Notes under the pieces: generated by a model | Database searches by the model: none | Seen by the model: the letters and a program-made list of their open reading frames with translations, nothing else | Told to the model about the DNA's origin: nothing | Shown: piece by piece, positions 1 through 8,108 of the stretch | Position numbering within the stretch: the first letter of the stretch is position 1 | Layout of the letters: each line of letters opens with the position of its first letter | Translations under genes and position numbers: made by a program | Assembly: GCA_017475005.1 (NCBI GenBank) | Contig: JAFVGI010000008.1 | Location: 1-62,222 of the forward strand | From: Prevotella sp. | GTDB lineage: Bacteria; Bacteroidota; Bacteroidia; Bacteroidales; Bacteroidaceae | Length of the DNA: 62,222 nt | Reading direction: 5' to 3'

Positions 1-129
1 AAGCTCGCTTTTAAGGAAAAAGAATTTGCTTATAACTTAAAAGGACAAAGTCCTAAACATACTCGGAGGGGTTTTTATGGTTTTTGTCAAAAGAAAAAGA
101 GAAAAAAAATTAACTCTAGTTATAACAAT

Positions 130-3100
130 ATGAAGAAGATTACCCTTTTGGCTGCATGCTGCATGCTGCTGCCGCTTTCGCAGAAGGCTGTGGCACAGAG
201 CGAGATTTATCCGCAGCACTTTAACCTCAGCGAGGTAAACGTTACAAGTGGTCCACTGAAGGTGGCACAGGATTTGAACTTTAAGACACTGCTGGCATAC
301 GATGTTGACAGGCTGTTGACACCTTTCGTAAGACAGGCAGGCCTCAACACTGGCGAATATGCCAACTGGACTACCCTACACCCCAACTTCGAGAACTGGG
401 GCTCTGGCAATTTCCGCCTCGACGGACATGTGGGAGGACACTATCTCACAGCATTGGCGCTGGCTTATGCTGCCTGCCATGAGAGCGAGACAAAGGCACA
501 GCTGAAGAGCCGCATGGACTATATGCTGAAAGTGATGAAAGACTGTCAGGATGTCTTCGACAGCAACACAGCAGGACTGTATGGCTACATAGGCGGCTAT
601 CCCAGCAACACCCTGTGGACAGACATGTATGCAGGCAATATGACAGAATTCAACAAAGCCAGAGGAAATGTGCCTTTGTATGTGCAGCATAAGGTGATGG
701 CTGGTCTCAGAGATGCATACCTTTATGGCGACGGAGAGACAGCAACAACAGCAAAGGCGATGTATTTAAAGATGTGTGACTGGGCCATAAACCTCGTTGC
801 AAAATTCAACACATCGACGATGCAGGATATTCTGAATACAGAACATGGTGGAGTAAATGAGGTATTGGCTGATGCCTATAAGATTACAGGTCAGGCAAAA
901 TATCTCGACGCAGCAAAGAAATACAGCCATACCACTATGATAAACGGTATGCAGACAGTCAGCACCTCCTTCCTGGATAACAGACATGCCAATACACAGG
1001 TGCCAAAATACATAGGTTTTGAGAGAGTAGCACAGGAGGATGCTACGATGACGAACTACGCCACAGCAGCAAGGAATTTCTGGACAGATGTGACAAGCAA
1101 CCGTACTGTCTGCATTGGCGGTAATTCCATGAATGAATGGTTTATGGCAGCATCAGCAGCAAACAGATATGTCAACGAGTGTAACGGACCAGAGAGCTGT
1201 AACTCGAACAATATGCTGAAACTCTCAGAGAGCCTCTTTGATGCCACTCATGACAGCAAATATGCGGACTTCTATGAGGGTACGATGTATAACCACATTC
1301 TCTCTACTATAGACCCTGTAACAGGAGGATACGTATATTTCACACCTTTACGCCCGCAGGCGTACCGTATATATAGTAAGGTGAATCAGGATATGTGGTG
1401 CTGCGTGGGAACAGGTATGGAGAATCACTCAAAGTACGGACACTTCATCTACACACATGATGGCAGCAATACTCTGTATGTGAACCTCTTCACACCATCA
1501 ACACTGGAGAATACAAACTTTGCCCTGACACAGGAGACGAATTTCCCTTATGAGCAGCAGACAAAGCTGACAATAGACAAGGGGGCTACCTACACCATCG
1601 CTATCAGAAAGCCATCATGGGTAGGCGAAGGATTTGCCATCAGCCTCAACGGCACACCGATAGCTGTTGCAAATATGACGGTAAAGAATGGTTACTGCTT
1701 TATCAGCAACACATGGAAGAAGGGTGATGTGATAACCGTCAACCTGCCTATGACACTGAGATACGAGCAATGTCCTAACCTGAAGGAATACATCGCCTTC
1801 AAATATGGCCCTATCCTCTTGGGAGCGCCTACAACATCAAGCAATCCAGGGGATGCTGATTATGAGGCTCTGAAACACGAATATGCAGAAGGAGAACGCA
1901 TGGGACATGCTGAGGACAGCTATACCACGACAAAGTCTCTGGCTACTGCCCCACTCCTCATTGGAGACAGAGCAGAGGTGCTGAAAAAGATTACTCCGAA
2001 GGGAGACCTCACCTTCACCATTGACGCAAGCAGAGAGGGTTCCACATGGGAAAAACTGACCTTGGAGCCTTACTTCGCTATACACCACTGCAGAGTGATG
2101 AACTACTGGTATCAGGCAACGCAGGAGGAGTATGACAACAGCGACTGGGCAAAGGCTGAGAAGGCAAAGGAAGAACTGGAGAAACGCACCATCGACTTCA
2201 TCCGCACAGGAGAACAGCAGTCAGAAGCTGGAGTAACGAGTTATTCTGCAGGTTCTACCGTCGGTACCTTCAGGGATGAGGTATATCGCGATGCTCAGGC
2301 AGGTGGATGGATTCAGTATATCCTCACCAACCACGACAATGTAAAGGAAAACGTAGGTCTTGTATGCCGTTTCCAGACAGCAGACGCAGGACGTAAGGCT
2401 ACGATATATATTGAAGGAAAGCTGATTGACACCTATACTATCCCTTCTTCTTTCAGCACACAGGATGGCAGCGGTTTCTTCAATAAGGAATGGGCTGTGC
2501 CACAGTCAATACTGCTGAACAACGACGGAACACCAAAGAAAACTCTGACCTTCCGCATACAGGCTGACCAGGGTACCATATGCCCAGGCATCTATTACCT
2601 GAGACTCACAAAGGACTGCAAAGAGGTTGATAAGGAGAATCTTGGTGCTGACGTAACAACAACATACATAAAGAACCCATCCTTTGAGGCTGACGGCAAC
2701 ACATCAAACGTTGTGAAAGTTCCGAAGTCATGGTCTCTCAGTACGACATCTCTGGCATGGTACGGCATCAATGTTAAGAATACATGGGATGACAATCCTA
2801 CTGACGGCACACGCATCTTTGGCGTATGGAACGGAAGTAGCGTACCTGTGGCACTCTCCCAAAATGTTACCCTGCCACAGGGGAAATATGTGCTAAGCGT
2901 AGATATGCATGCTTCAAACCGCAGCAATGCAACACGTCTGGGAAACCAGCGTGTCTTTGCCAAGGACTGTAACGGATATTTCAAGGATCAGTGTATTGCC
3001 GGTGTGGGAGATGACTACCCTCTGCAGACAATATACGTAACCTTCACCGTTGAAGACGAGAGTGAGACGATGGACTTAGGTGTTGCCACCTCCGATGCTC

Positions 3101-3291
3101 CAGCAGAGACATGGTTTAAGATTGACAACTTCAGACTATACCAGAATGCGCTGCCAACATCTGTAAAGATGGCACATCACAAAGTAATGGGTAAGAATTC
3201 CGACGGAACATTCTATGACCTTTCTGGGAAACGTACTAATGCCAAGGCAAAAGGTATCAAAATAAATCAGGGAAAAAAGTACGCAGACTAA
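130..3291 (+). CDS. GH127-type beta-L-arabinofuranosidase (DUF1680), secreted, with C-terminal accessory domains
   Basis: Probably releases L-arabinofuranose from plant arabinan-type glycans in the periplasm or at the surface. A signal peptide occupies residues 1-22 and ends in AVAQ. The (alpha/alpha)6-type DUF1680 core covers about residues 30-620. It keeps the zinc and nucleophile set known from characterised GH127: an E-x-C at E355/C357 (GPESCNSNN) and C424-C425 (MWCCVGTGMENHS). Residues about 700-850 and 860-1010 look like beta-sandwich accessory domains. The C-terminus has the YDLSGK/KGI tail usual for exported Bacteroidales proteins. At 1053 aa it is longer than single-domain members because of these additions. 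GH146 is a related alternative. The 3' end overlaps the convergent HAD gene by 35 bases. Confidence 0.85.
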   Translation: MKKITLLAACCMLLPLSQKAVAQSEIYPQHFNLSEVNVTSGPLKVAQDLNFKTLLAYDVDRLLTPFVRQAGLNTGEYANWTTLHPNFENWGSGNFRLDGHVGGHYLTALALAYAACHESETKAQLKSRMDYMLKVMKDCQDVFDSNTAGLYGYIGGYPSNTLWTDMYAGNMTEFNKARGNVPLYVQHKVMAGLRDAYLYGDGETATTAKAMYLKMCDWAINLVAKFNTSTMQDILNTEHGGVNEVLADAYKITGQAKYLDAAKKYSHTTMINGMQTVSTSFLDNRHANTQVPKYIGFERVAQEDATMTNYATAARNFWTDVTSNRTVCIGGNSMNEWFMAASAANRYVNECNGPESCNSNNMLKLSESLFDATHDSKYADFYEGTMYNHILSTIDPVTGGYVYFTPLRPQAYRIYSKVNQDMWCCVGTGMENHSKYGHFIYTHDGSNTLYVNLFTPSTLENTNFALTQETNFPYEQQTKLTIDKGATYTIAIRKPSWVGEGFAISLNGTPIAVANMTVKNGYCFISNTWKKGDVITVNLPMTLRYEQCPNLKEYIAFKYGPILLGAPTTSSNPGDADYEALKHEYAEGERMGHAEDSYTTTKSLATAPLLIGDRAEVLKKITPKGDLTFTIDASREGSTWEKLTLEPYFAIHHCRVMNYWYQATQEEYDNSDWAKAEKAKEELEKRTIDFIRTGEQQSEAGVTSYSAGSTVGTFRDEVYRDAQAGGWIQYILTNHDNVKENVGLVCRFQTADAGRKATIYIEGKLIDTYTIPSSFSTQDGSGFFNKEWAVPQSILLNNDGTPKKTLTFRIQADQGTICPGIYYLRLTKDCKEVDKENLGADVTTTYIKNPSFEADGNTSNVVKVPKSWSLSTTSLAWYGINVKNTWDDNPTDGTRIFGVWNGSSVPVALSQNVTLPQGKYVLSVDMHASNRSNATRLGNQRVFAKDCNGYFKDQCIAGVGDDYPLQTIYVTFTVEDESETMDLGVATSDAPAETWFKIDNFRLYQNALPTSVKMAHHKVMGKNSDGTFYDLSGKRTNAKAKGIKINQGKKYAD

Positions 3292-4078
3292 GTGCTATCC
3301 CGTCATCGTTATTAGAAGCTGTGGTATAATCTGCCACAGCTTTTATGCTTTCTTCAGCATTACCCATAGCGACACCGATGCCTGCCTTCTCCATCATATC
3401 GACATCATTATTACTGTCGCCAAAGGCTATGACATCCTGCATAGGAATACCCAAATGGGTAGCAAGGTCTTTCAAAGCAGAACCCTTGTCGATACCAGAC
3501 GGCAGACATTCTATGAAATAAGGAGTAGAATGACAGATATACATATTCTTGAGGGAAGCCTGCATCTGCTCTTCTAAAGCAAGGCGAGCCTCCGGAGGGC
3601 CTACCATAAGGCATTTATGAAGAGGGCGAGGGGTATCAGCAACAAAATCTTTAATACCCTGCACCTTCATATTGTTATTTCGTGACGAAATAGCCACATA
3701 GGGATTATCAGGATGTTCCGTATAAATGGTATCCTCATAATATGTCATTAGGGTAAAGCCCGACTTATCCTGAAAGGCCTTCAGCTGAGGAATAACCTCT
3801 TCCTGAAGCGTTTTCTCAACCAACACTTCCGGAGTACCATCAACACCAACAGCAGGAACCTCTATATAGCCTCCATTATAGCACAGCAGCAGCACCTCGC
3901 CACCTATCTCACGTGCCAAGGGACGCATACCGAAAGGAGGACGCCCAGAAGCCAAGCATAACTTTACACCATGCTGCTGCACTGTACGCAAGGCCTCCAT
4001 AGTGAGAGGGGTGATTACCTTATCGTCATTTGTCAGAGTACCATCAAGGTCAAAAGCGACTAACTTTATATTGAACAT
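3257..4078 (-). CDS. Cof-type HAD hydrolase (sugar-phosphate or FMN phosphatase class)
   Basis: Cytoplasmic HAD-superfamily phosphatase of the Cof/YidA group, acting on small phosphorylated metabolites; the substrate cannot be read from sequence. Motif I is DLDGTLT near the N-terminus, motif II is the ASGRPP segment around residue 43, and motif IV is GDSNNDVDM near residue 219. The length of 273 aa fits the family with a type IIB cap. Its 3' end runs 35 bases into the convergent GH127 gene. The start codon lies inside a four-unit heptamer array (4071-4098), so the repeat supplies both the ATG and the next codons. A TAnnTTTG box lies about 26 bases upstream. Confidence 0.88.
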   Translation of the reverse strand: MFNIKLVAFDLDGTLTNDDKVITPLTMEALRTVQQHGVKLCLASGRPPFGMRPLAREIGGEVLLLCYNGGYIEVPAVGVDGTPEVLVEKTLQEEVIPQLKAFQDKSGFTLMTYYEDTIYTEHPDNPYVAISSRNNNMKVQGIKDFVADTPRPLHKCLMVGPPEARLALEEQMQASLKNMYICHSTPYFIECLPSGIDKGSALKDLATHLGIPMQDVIAFGDSNNDVDMMEKAGIGVAMGNAEESIKAVADYTTASNNDDGIALSLRTFFPDLF

Positions 4079-4098
4079 TGAAGATTGAAAATTGAAAC
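4071..4098 (-). repeat. Heptamer array spanning a start codon
   Basis: Read on the minus strand this is four units of the form NTTCAAT. The ATG of the HAD gene (4078-4076) is created at the junction of the last two units. It belongs to the same class of arrays found throughout the window. Confidence 0.8.
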
Positions 4099-4103
4099 TG
4101 CTG

Positions 4104-4111
4104 CAAAGGTA
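4104..4111 (-). promoter_or_regulatory. Bacteroidetes -7 box for the HAD gene
   Basis: CAAAGGTA on the plus strand is TACCTTTG on the minus strand, matching TAnnTTTG, about 26 bases before the start at 4078. Confidence 0.6.
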
Positions 4112-4208
4112 CTATTTTTTTTCGAAAACTTTACACAGAATATATTCATAAATACTAAAGATATGTCAAGAAAAAAACATTTTACTTCTATGTTTCGTAC
4201 ATTTTTTG

Positions 4209-4216
4209 TAACTTTG
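4209..4216 (+). promoter_or_regulatory. Bacteroidetes -7 box directly before the outer-membrane protein gene
   Basis: TAACTTTG ends only ten bases before the ATG at 4227. With initiation a few bases past the box, the leader would be about 5-6 bases, too short for a ribosome binding site. Confidence 0.65.
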
Positions 4217-4226
4217 CACGCAATTT

Positions 4227-5960
4227 ATGAAAGATAACATAAAAATAATACTGCTCTTAGCCTTTGTTTTCCTTTGCAACATCACAGCAAAAGCAGATGA
4301 CGAAGTTTTCTCATATGAGGGTGACCACTACATCATCAACGTAGAGGCTCTGCATCCTGACAGCGAGATGACGCTGATGGATGTACTGTTGGTATGTCCT
4401 GATTTCGTTACTACTGACGGCAGGAATTTTGTCGGGAAATACGAATTGTGCGTAGATAATGTCACCCACGTTATGGACATTGAGACATTTACGCAAAATG
4501 TCAAGGCATCCGAGCTGAAAGAGGTGCATGTATATAACTTTGGCTCTGTCTCACAGGGAAGCAATGGACTGTATGGAGTTGTTGATGTGTATTATAAAAA
4601 ACCAACATCACCTGGTACCAGCGGAAAAGTAGCAGTAGAAGGTAGCACATACGGCAACGGAAAGCTATATGCAGACGTTACGACAAGTAGCGAGAATGTA
4701 GAAATAAAGGGATATGCCCTTACCAGTCTGAAATATGGCAAGGCAACGACAGACGACGTAGATTACTTCCGCTCCAGACGGGCTACCGAGAATGCACACT
4801 TTAGCCTAAAATGGGATATCACCTCAAAAGATAACCTGATGATAAAGGCTTATCAGCAGTTCTATGACTATAAGGAACGCTTCCACAACATTGAAGAGGA
4901 CGAGAATAGCACTATCCCCATACTTGAACGATACGGAGACTTCGTAGCGAAATACACTAGGGCACTCAGCGACAATGGTGCAGAATTCCTTGCTGAGGTT
5001 GGAGCAGACTATCTCAACCTGAAAGAAGGAGAGATGAAGGTACGTGATACATACCCATACTGCTATGCAGAATTCGATTTCCCACTCTTTACAGAAGACC
5101 TGCAAGTGATGGCCGGATGGGAAATGGACTATGACAACTACTGGGTAAAAGGCTATAACCGTCAGCAGTATCTAGAGAACCAGTTATATCTGCAGCTTAA
5201 CTACACCCACGGGCCGTGGCTCATTACATTAGGAGACCGACTTAATCACCTTAATCATTGGAGTCACTCATTCCACCCAGGTGATGAAGAATACCGCACC
5301 TCGAACACGAAAAATATCAACTGCTTTCACGCCAGTGTAGGATACAAAGCCAACAGACATTTCGTACAGGGGTCGTTCAGCCGCGATTTCTATCTCCCAA
5401 GTGCTGATGAGTTCTATGCTGACATCCTTGCTTTTGAAAGACGCAATTTCTATCCAAAGACCAACACTATCTGGAACACGGAAGCCATGTACTCCTACCA
5501 ACACAAGAACATCGTTTCTGCATCCAGTATGTACTATTCATGGATGGATGACTCTTTTCTGGCAAAAGAGCAAAAGGTTGGTTTTCGCACTTCTGTGACA
5601 TGGAGGGCAGGAATCCTCCGATTGACAGCGGGGGCTGACTACTATCATGTAATTACACAGATAGGGGAGCCGGAGAAAGACATACACAACAACTGCATCA
5701 ACCTGAAACTGGCTCCTACCCTATTGCTGGGGCATGGTTTTAGGGTTTCATCGGTATTGCTTTACAACAATAAGCAGTCTTTTTCCCTCATCCCATCACA
5801 TCTCTTTGCTTCAGTAAAGGTAAACAAAGACTTCGGAAAGCATCTCAATGTATATGCTGACTTCCGCGATATTGCCGGCATGCCGTCTTTCCCTCTCCTC
5901 AACCTGCAAGAGAACTATTACAACCGTGCACTTACCTTAGGTATGACATATAGATTTTGA
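4227..5960 (+). CDS. TonB-dependent-receptor-like outer-membrane protein
   Basis: Predicted outer-membrane beta-barrel with a signal peptide (residues 1-23, ending ITAKA). Residues about 35-130 resemble a TonB plug: a short 'LMDVLLVCPDF' segment, then 'YELCVDNV' and 'SNGLYGVVDVYYKK', like the carboxypeptidase-free plug of small Bacteroidetes receptors. The rest has the alternating aromatic strands of a barrel and ends in an aromatic residue (MTYRF). At 577 aa it is shorter than typical SusC receptors (about 1000 aa), and no SusD partner is adjacent. The ligand is unknown. It sits just upstream of a formate/nitrite-type channel gene. The leader is extremely short. Confidence 0.7.
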   Translation: MKDNIKIILLLAFVFLCNITAKADDEVFSYEGDHYIINVEALHPDSEMTLMDVLLVCPDFVTTDGRNFVGKYELCVDNVTHVMDIETFTQNVKASELKEVHVYNFGSVSQGSNGLYGVVDVYYKKPTSPGTSGKVAVEGSTYGNGKLYADVTTSSENVEIKGYALTSLKYGKATTDDVDYFRSRRATENAHFSLKWDITSKDNLMIKAYQQFYDYKERFHNIEEDENSTIPILERYGDFVAKYTRALSDNGAEFLAEVGADYLNLKEGEMKVRDTYPYCYAEFDFPLFTEDLQVMAGWEMDYDNYWVKGYNRQQYLENQLYLQLNYTHGPWLITLGDRLNHLNHWSHSFHPGDEEYRTSNTKNINCFHASVGYKANRHFVQGSFSRDFYLPSADEFYADILAFERRNFYPKTNTIWNTEAMYSYQHKNIVSASSMYYSWMDDSFLAKEQKVGFRTSVTWRAGILRLTAGADYYHVITQIGEPEKDIHNNCINLKLAPTLLLGHGFRVSSVLLYNNKQSFSLIPSHLFASVKVNKDFGKHLNVYADFRDIAGMPSFPLLNLQENYYNRALTLGMTYRF

Positions 5961-5992
5961 TATATAAGCAAAAACAGACGAAAAAAAACATT

Positions 5993-6583
5993 ATGACTAT
6001 CAATCAGCTTCTCCGTTCATCATTCCTTGCCGGTGTCTGCATCGGCATTGCCGGCTTTGGCTATCTGGCTTCTAAAGATATCATAGGAGCAGTGCTTTTT
6101 GCCTTCGGACTTCTCACAGTTGTTCACTATGCCCTGAAACTATATACCGGCACTGCAGGATTTATTGTAAAGGGTGAGGTAGGACAGCTGTTCCTTATTC
6201 TCTTTGGCAATCTGCTGGGTTGTTTGTTTGTAGCACTTATTGCACGTTGCTCTCCAATGCCGTTGCAAGAAACAGCACAGGCTGTTCTGTCTGGACGACT
6301 GGCAACAGGTCCTCTGAAAGGTGGTATCCTGGCTATAGGATGCGGATTTATCATGACAACAGCGGTCACCTTTGGAAGAAAGCAGCAGAACCTGCCACTG
6401 CTGTTCGGTGTGCCACTCTTCATTACCTGTGGCTTTCCGCACTGTGTAGCAGATGCTTTCTACTATATGTGCGTACCTGTAGAATTCCTGTCGGAACATG
6501 CCGTAGAGGTGCTGATATTCTATGTCAGCATCGTGATAGGAAACTTCGTCGGGTGTAATTTGTATAGAGCAGTAATAAAATAA
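5993..6583 (+). CDS. Formate/nitrite transporter (FNT) family channel
   Basis: Inner-membrane channel for a small monovalent anion such as formate or nitrite. Six hydrophobic segments are apparent over about 196 residues, shorter than the usual 260-280 aa. The 'CGFPHCVADAFYY' segment near the C-terminus corresponds to the conserved FNT 'GFEHCVANMF' region, but E is replaced by P. The ATG at 5993 was chosen over an in-frame TTG at 5957 that would overlap the previous stop, because 5993 begins a normal hydrophobic N-terminus. It is 32 bases downstream of the outer-membrane protein gene and probably co-transcribed. Family membership is fairly clear; the substrate is not. Confidence 0.75.
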   Translation: MTINQLLRSSFLAGVCIGIAGFGYLASKDIIGAVLFAFGLLTVVHYALKLYTGTAGFIVKGEVGQLFLILFGNLLGCLFVALIARCSPMPLQETAQAVLSGRLATGPLKGGILAIGCGFIMTTAVTFGRKQQNLPLLFGVPLFITCGFPHCVADAFYYMCVPVEFLSEHAVEVLIFYVSIVIGNFVGCNLYRAVIK

Positions 6584-6662
6584 AAAAATTAGAGGATGGG
6601 AAAGCCCCATCCTCTTTCTTTTTACCTAAAAGGATTATACCTGGAATAAAACCTACTAAATT

Positions 6663-7130
6663 CTATTTTTTGTTATCCTTTTTATTTTTCTTATTATCTT
6701 TCTTTGGATCTTTGTCGCATTCTTTTTTTTCTTTGCAATCAGGGGCTTTGAATCCCTCCCCTGGACACTGGCCACGGAAATCGTGATGCATCATAGGATG
6801 ACGACGCTGTGACCACTGGCCCTTTCTACGTCCATTCATTTTCTTATGCATAGCACGATGATGCTGCATATATACCCTTGCCTCAAGATACTGAATGTAC
6901 TTCTCATCACCAAGGGTCTGACGGAGTTCCTTGCGGAAATTCTCATGATACTTCTTTCTCAACTCCATCACAGTCTTCATAGTAGTTGAGTCAATGCCAC
7001 AGCCCATATTTTTACAGCACATCTGCTGACAGCACATTGGTTTGTCACACTTCTGGTTATCCTTCTGTGGCTGAGCCATTGCTGCCACACTTACTGTTAC
7101 GCACATCAGTGCAATGATAATCTTTTTCAT
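6663..7130 (-). CDS. Secreted Cys/Met/His-rich protein with lysine-rich tail
   Basis: Unrecognised small periplasmic or surface protein of 155 aa with a signal peptide (cleavage after AMA, before QPQ). The mature N-terminus is rich in thiols: CDKPMCCQQMCCKNMGC. A helical middle (residues 48-80, 'RKKYHENFRKELRQTLGDE') resembles the helices of the Spy/CpxP or DUF4890 type. It is followed by a His/Met stretch (MQHHRAMHKKMNG, RRHPMMHHD) and a C-terminal Lys/Asp/Asn-rich tail. The mix of Cys, Met and His suggests binding of copper or another soft metal; this is inference. It is divergent from the His-rich secreted protein at 7435. Confidence 0.6.
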   Translation of the reverse strand: MKKIIIALMCVTVSVAAMAQPQKDNQKCDKPMCCQQMCCKNMGCGIDSTTMKTVMELRKKYHENFRKELRQTLGDEKYIQYLEARVYMQHHRAMHKKMNGRRKGQWSQRRHPMMHHDFRGQCPGEGFKAPDCKEKKECDKDPKKDNKKNKKDNKK

Positions 7131-7158
7131 TTTATCTAATAGTTTTTGTTGAACTCAC

Positions 7159-7171
7159 TTATGTGACGTAA
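7159..7171. promoter_or_regulatory. Possible operator, TTATGTGACGTAA
   Basis: A near-palindromic 13-base motif about 30 bases upstream of the Cys/Met/His-rich gene start. A second copy with one change (TTATGTGACATAA) lies at 7966-7978. The shared sequence at both ends of the divergent metal-ligand-rich pair suggests one regulator. Confidence 0.3.
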
Positions 7172-7268
7172 AAATATAAAAAGGGTTTATTCGGGTTTTT
7201 CCTATTATGAGTAGGTATTTTCCCAAAAGGAGTAGGAAAAAATACTTTCAAAATCCCTTTTCTCGCCG

Positions 7269-7276
7269 TATCTTTG
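7269..7276 (+). promoter_or_regulatory. Bacteroidetes -7 box for the His-rich protein
   Basis: TATCTTTG, followed by GC. This implies a leader of about 155 bases before the ATG at 7435. The rest of 7131-7434 holds no gene: only this box, the operator-like motif at 7159 and the CTCG element at 7304. Confidence 0.55.
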
Positions 7277-7303
7277 CAGCGTGAAAAAGAAATTGTTGCT
7301 CAC

Positions 7304-7357
7304 GCTCGGCATAAAGAAAACGAGCTTTCCTTCTGCCCTCGCTTAACCGCAACATTG
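7304..7357 (+). repeat. CTCG-flanked hairpin element, copy 1
   Basis: Starts GCTCGGCATAAAG and ends CCCTCGCTTAACCG followed by CAACATTGC. It shares its plan (CTCG, A-rich arm, T-rich arm, CTCG, then a TTTGC-like box) with 12996-13057 and 27710-27783. Confidence 0.4.
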
Positions 7358-7434
7358 CACAGGAAAAAGAAACATTAGCCCCATAGGCTTATTAGACTTA
7401 TATTAATAATAAATGTATAGAAAGGAGAAAAGTT

Positions 7435-7905
7435 ATGAAAAAGATGTTATTTAGCCTCATTGTTATTTCAATATTAGGCACAGGCACAGCATTAGCACAG
7501 CGTCGTAGCAGTCACAATGTACAGGGTGGTCATCGCGATGCAGTTCGCACAGAGGCACCCGGAAATTATGGCAGAGGTCATCACAGCACCCATGCAAGGG
7601 AATACAACTATGGTCACAGAGGACCTGTAGCCCACGTTGTTCACCATGGGCCGGCAGTTCATCATGCTCCCGTTGTTCACCATCATCACCCAATGCCCGT
7701 ACATCACAGGCATCACGTGTATCACAGGCATCACGTGTATCACGAGAGAGTAATCGTAACACCAGCACCGGTAGTCTATTCTTCCCCCTGCCCTCCTCCA
7801 CCAGCACCGGTAGTAGTTGTTGAGCCAGCACATCCAGCAATCTCTATAGGAGCACTGGCCGGAGCACTCATCGGTGGCACCATCGCCGCCGCAGCATGTA
7901 GATAA
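7435..7905 (+). CDS. Secreted histidine-rich protein
   Basis: Unrecognised protein of 156 aa with a signal peptide (residues 1-21, ending ALAQ). Residues about 55-103 are packed with histidine (HHAPVVHHHHPMPVHHRHH, then two copies of HHVYH). A proline-rich piece (PCPPPPAP) follows, and a small-residue hydrophobic C-terminus (AISIGALAGALIGGTIAAA) resembles a glycine-zipper membrane segment. Likely binds zinc, nickel or copper in the envelope; this is inference from composition. An AAAGGAG ribosome binding site stands 8 bases before the ATG, unusually good for this genome. It is divergent from the Cys/Met/His-rich gene and followed by a clear terminator. Confidence 0.65.
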   Translation: MKKMLFSLIVISILGTGTALAQRRSSHNVQGGHRDAVRTEAPGNYGRGHHSTHAREYNYGHRGPVAHVVHHGPAVHHAPVVHHHHPMPVHHRHHVYHRHHVYHERVIVTPAPVVYSSPCPPPPAPVVVVEPAHPAISIGALAGALIGGTIAAAACR

Positions 7906-7929
7906 ATATTGCAAAAAAGCCAAATTGAG

Positions 7930-7963
7930 GTTTCGCAAGTGTTTTTCACCTGCGAAACTTTTA
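7930..7963 (+). terminator. Intrinsic terminator after the His-rich gene
   Basis: A 12-bp stem with one mismatch (GTTTCGCAAGTG against CACCTGCGAAAC), a TTTTT loop, then a T-rich run. Confidence 0.7.
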
Positions 7964-7981
7964 CTTTATGTGACATAAAGT
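7963..7981. promoter_or_regulatory. 19-base near-perfect palindrome, possible operator
   Basis: ACTTTATGTGACATAAAGT reads the same on both strands except at its centre. Its core matches the motif at 7159-7171. It lies about 75 bases before the -7 box of the gene at 8109. Confidence 0.35.
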
Positions 7982-8055
7982 GATTAAAATGACACTAAAG
8001 AACCCCTGAAATCGTTTTTTTTTTGCAAAAAATTTGCATTTTAAGAAAAAAACAC

Positions 8056-8063
8056 TAATTTTG
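8056..8063 (+). promoter_or_regulatory. Bacteroidetes -7 box
   Basis: TAATTTTG followed by CA, 46 bases before the ATG at 8109. Confidence 0.65.
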
Positions 8064-8108
8064 CACCAAAACAAACCTAATTAAAAAAATTCAATTTCTA
8101 TAACCATT

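Noticed and set aside
5957-5992. TTG start of the FNT-family channel overlapping the previous stop
   Set aside because: The added residues are polar and Lys-rich; the ATG at 5993 gives a regular start.
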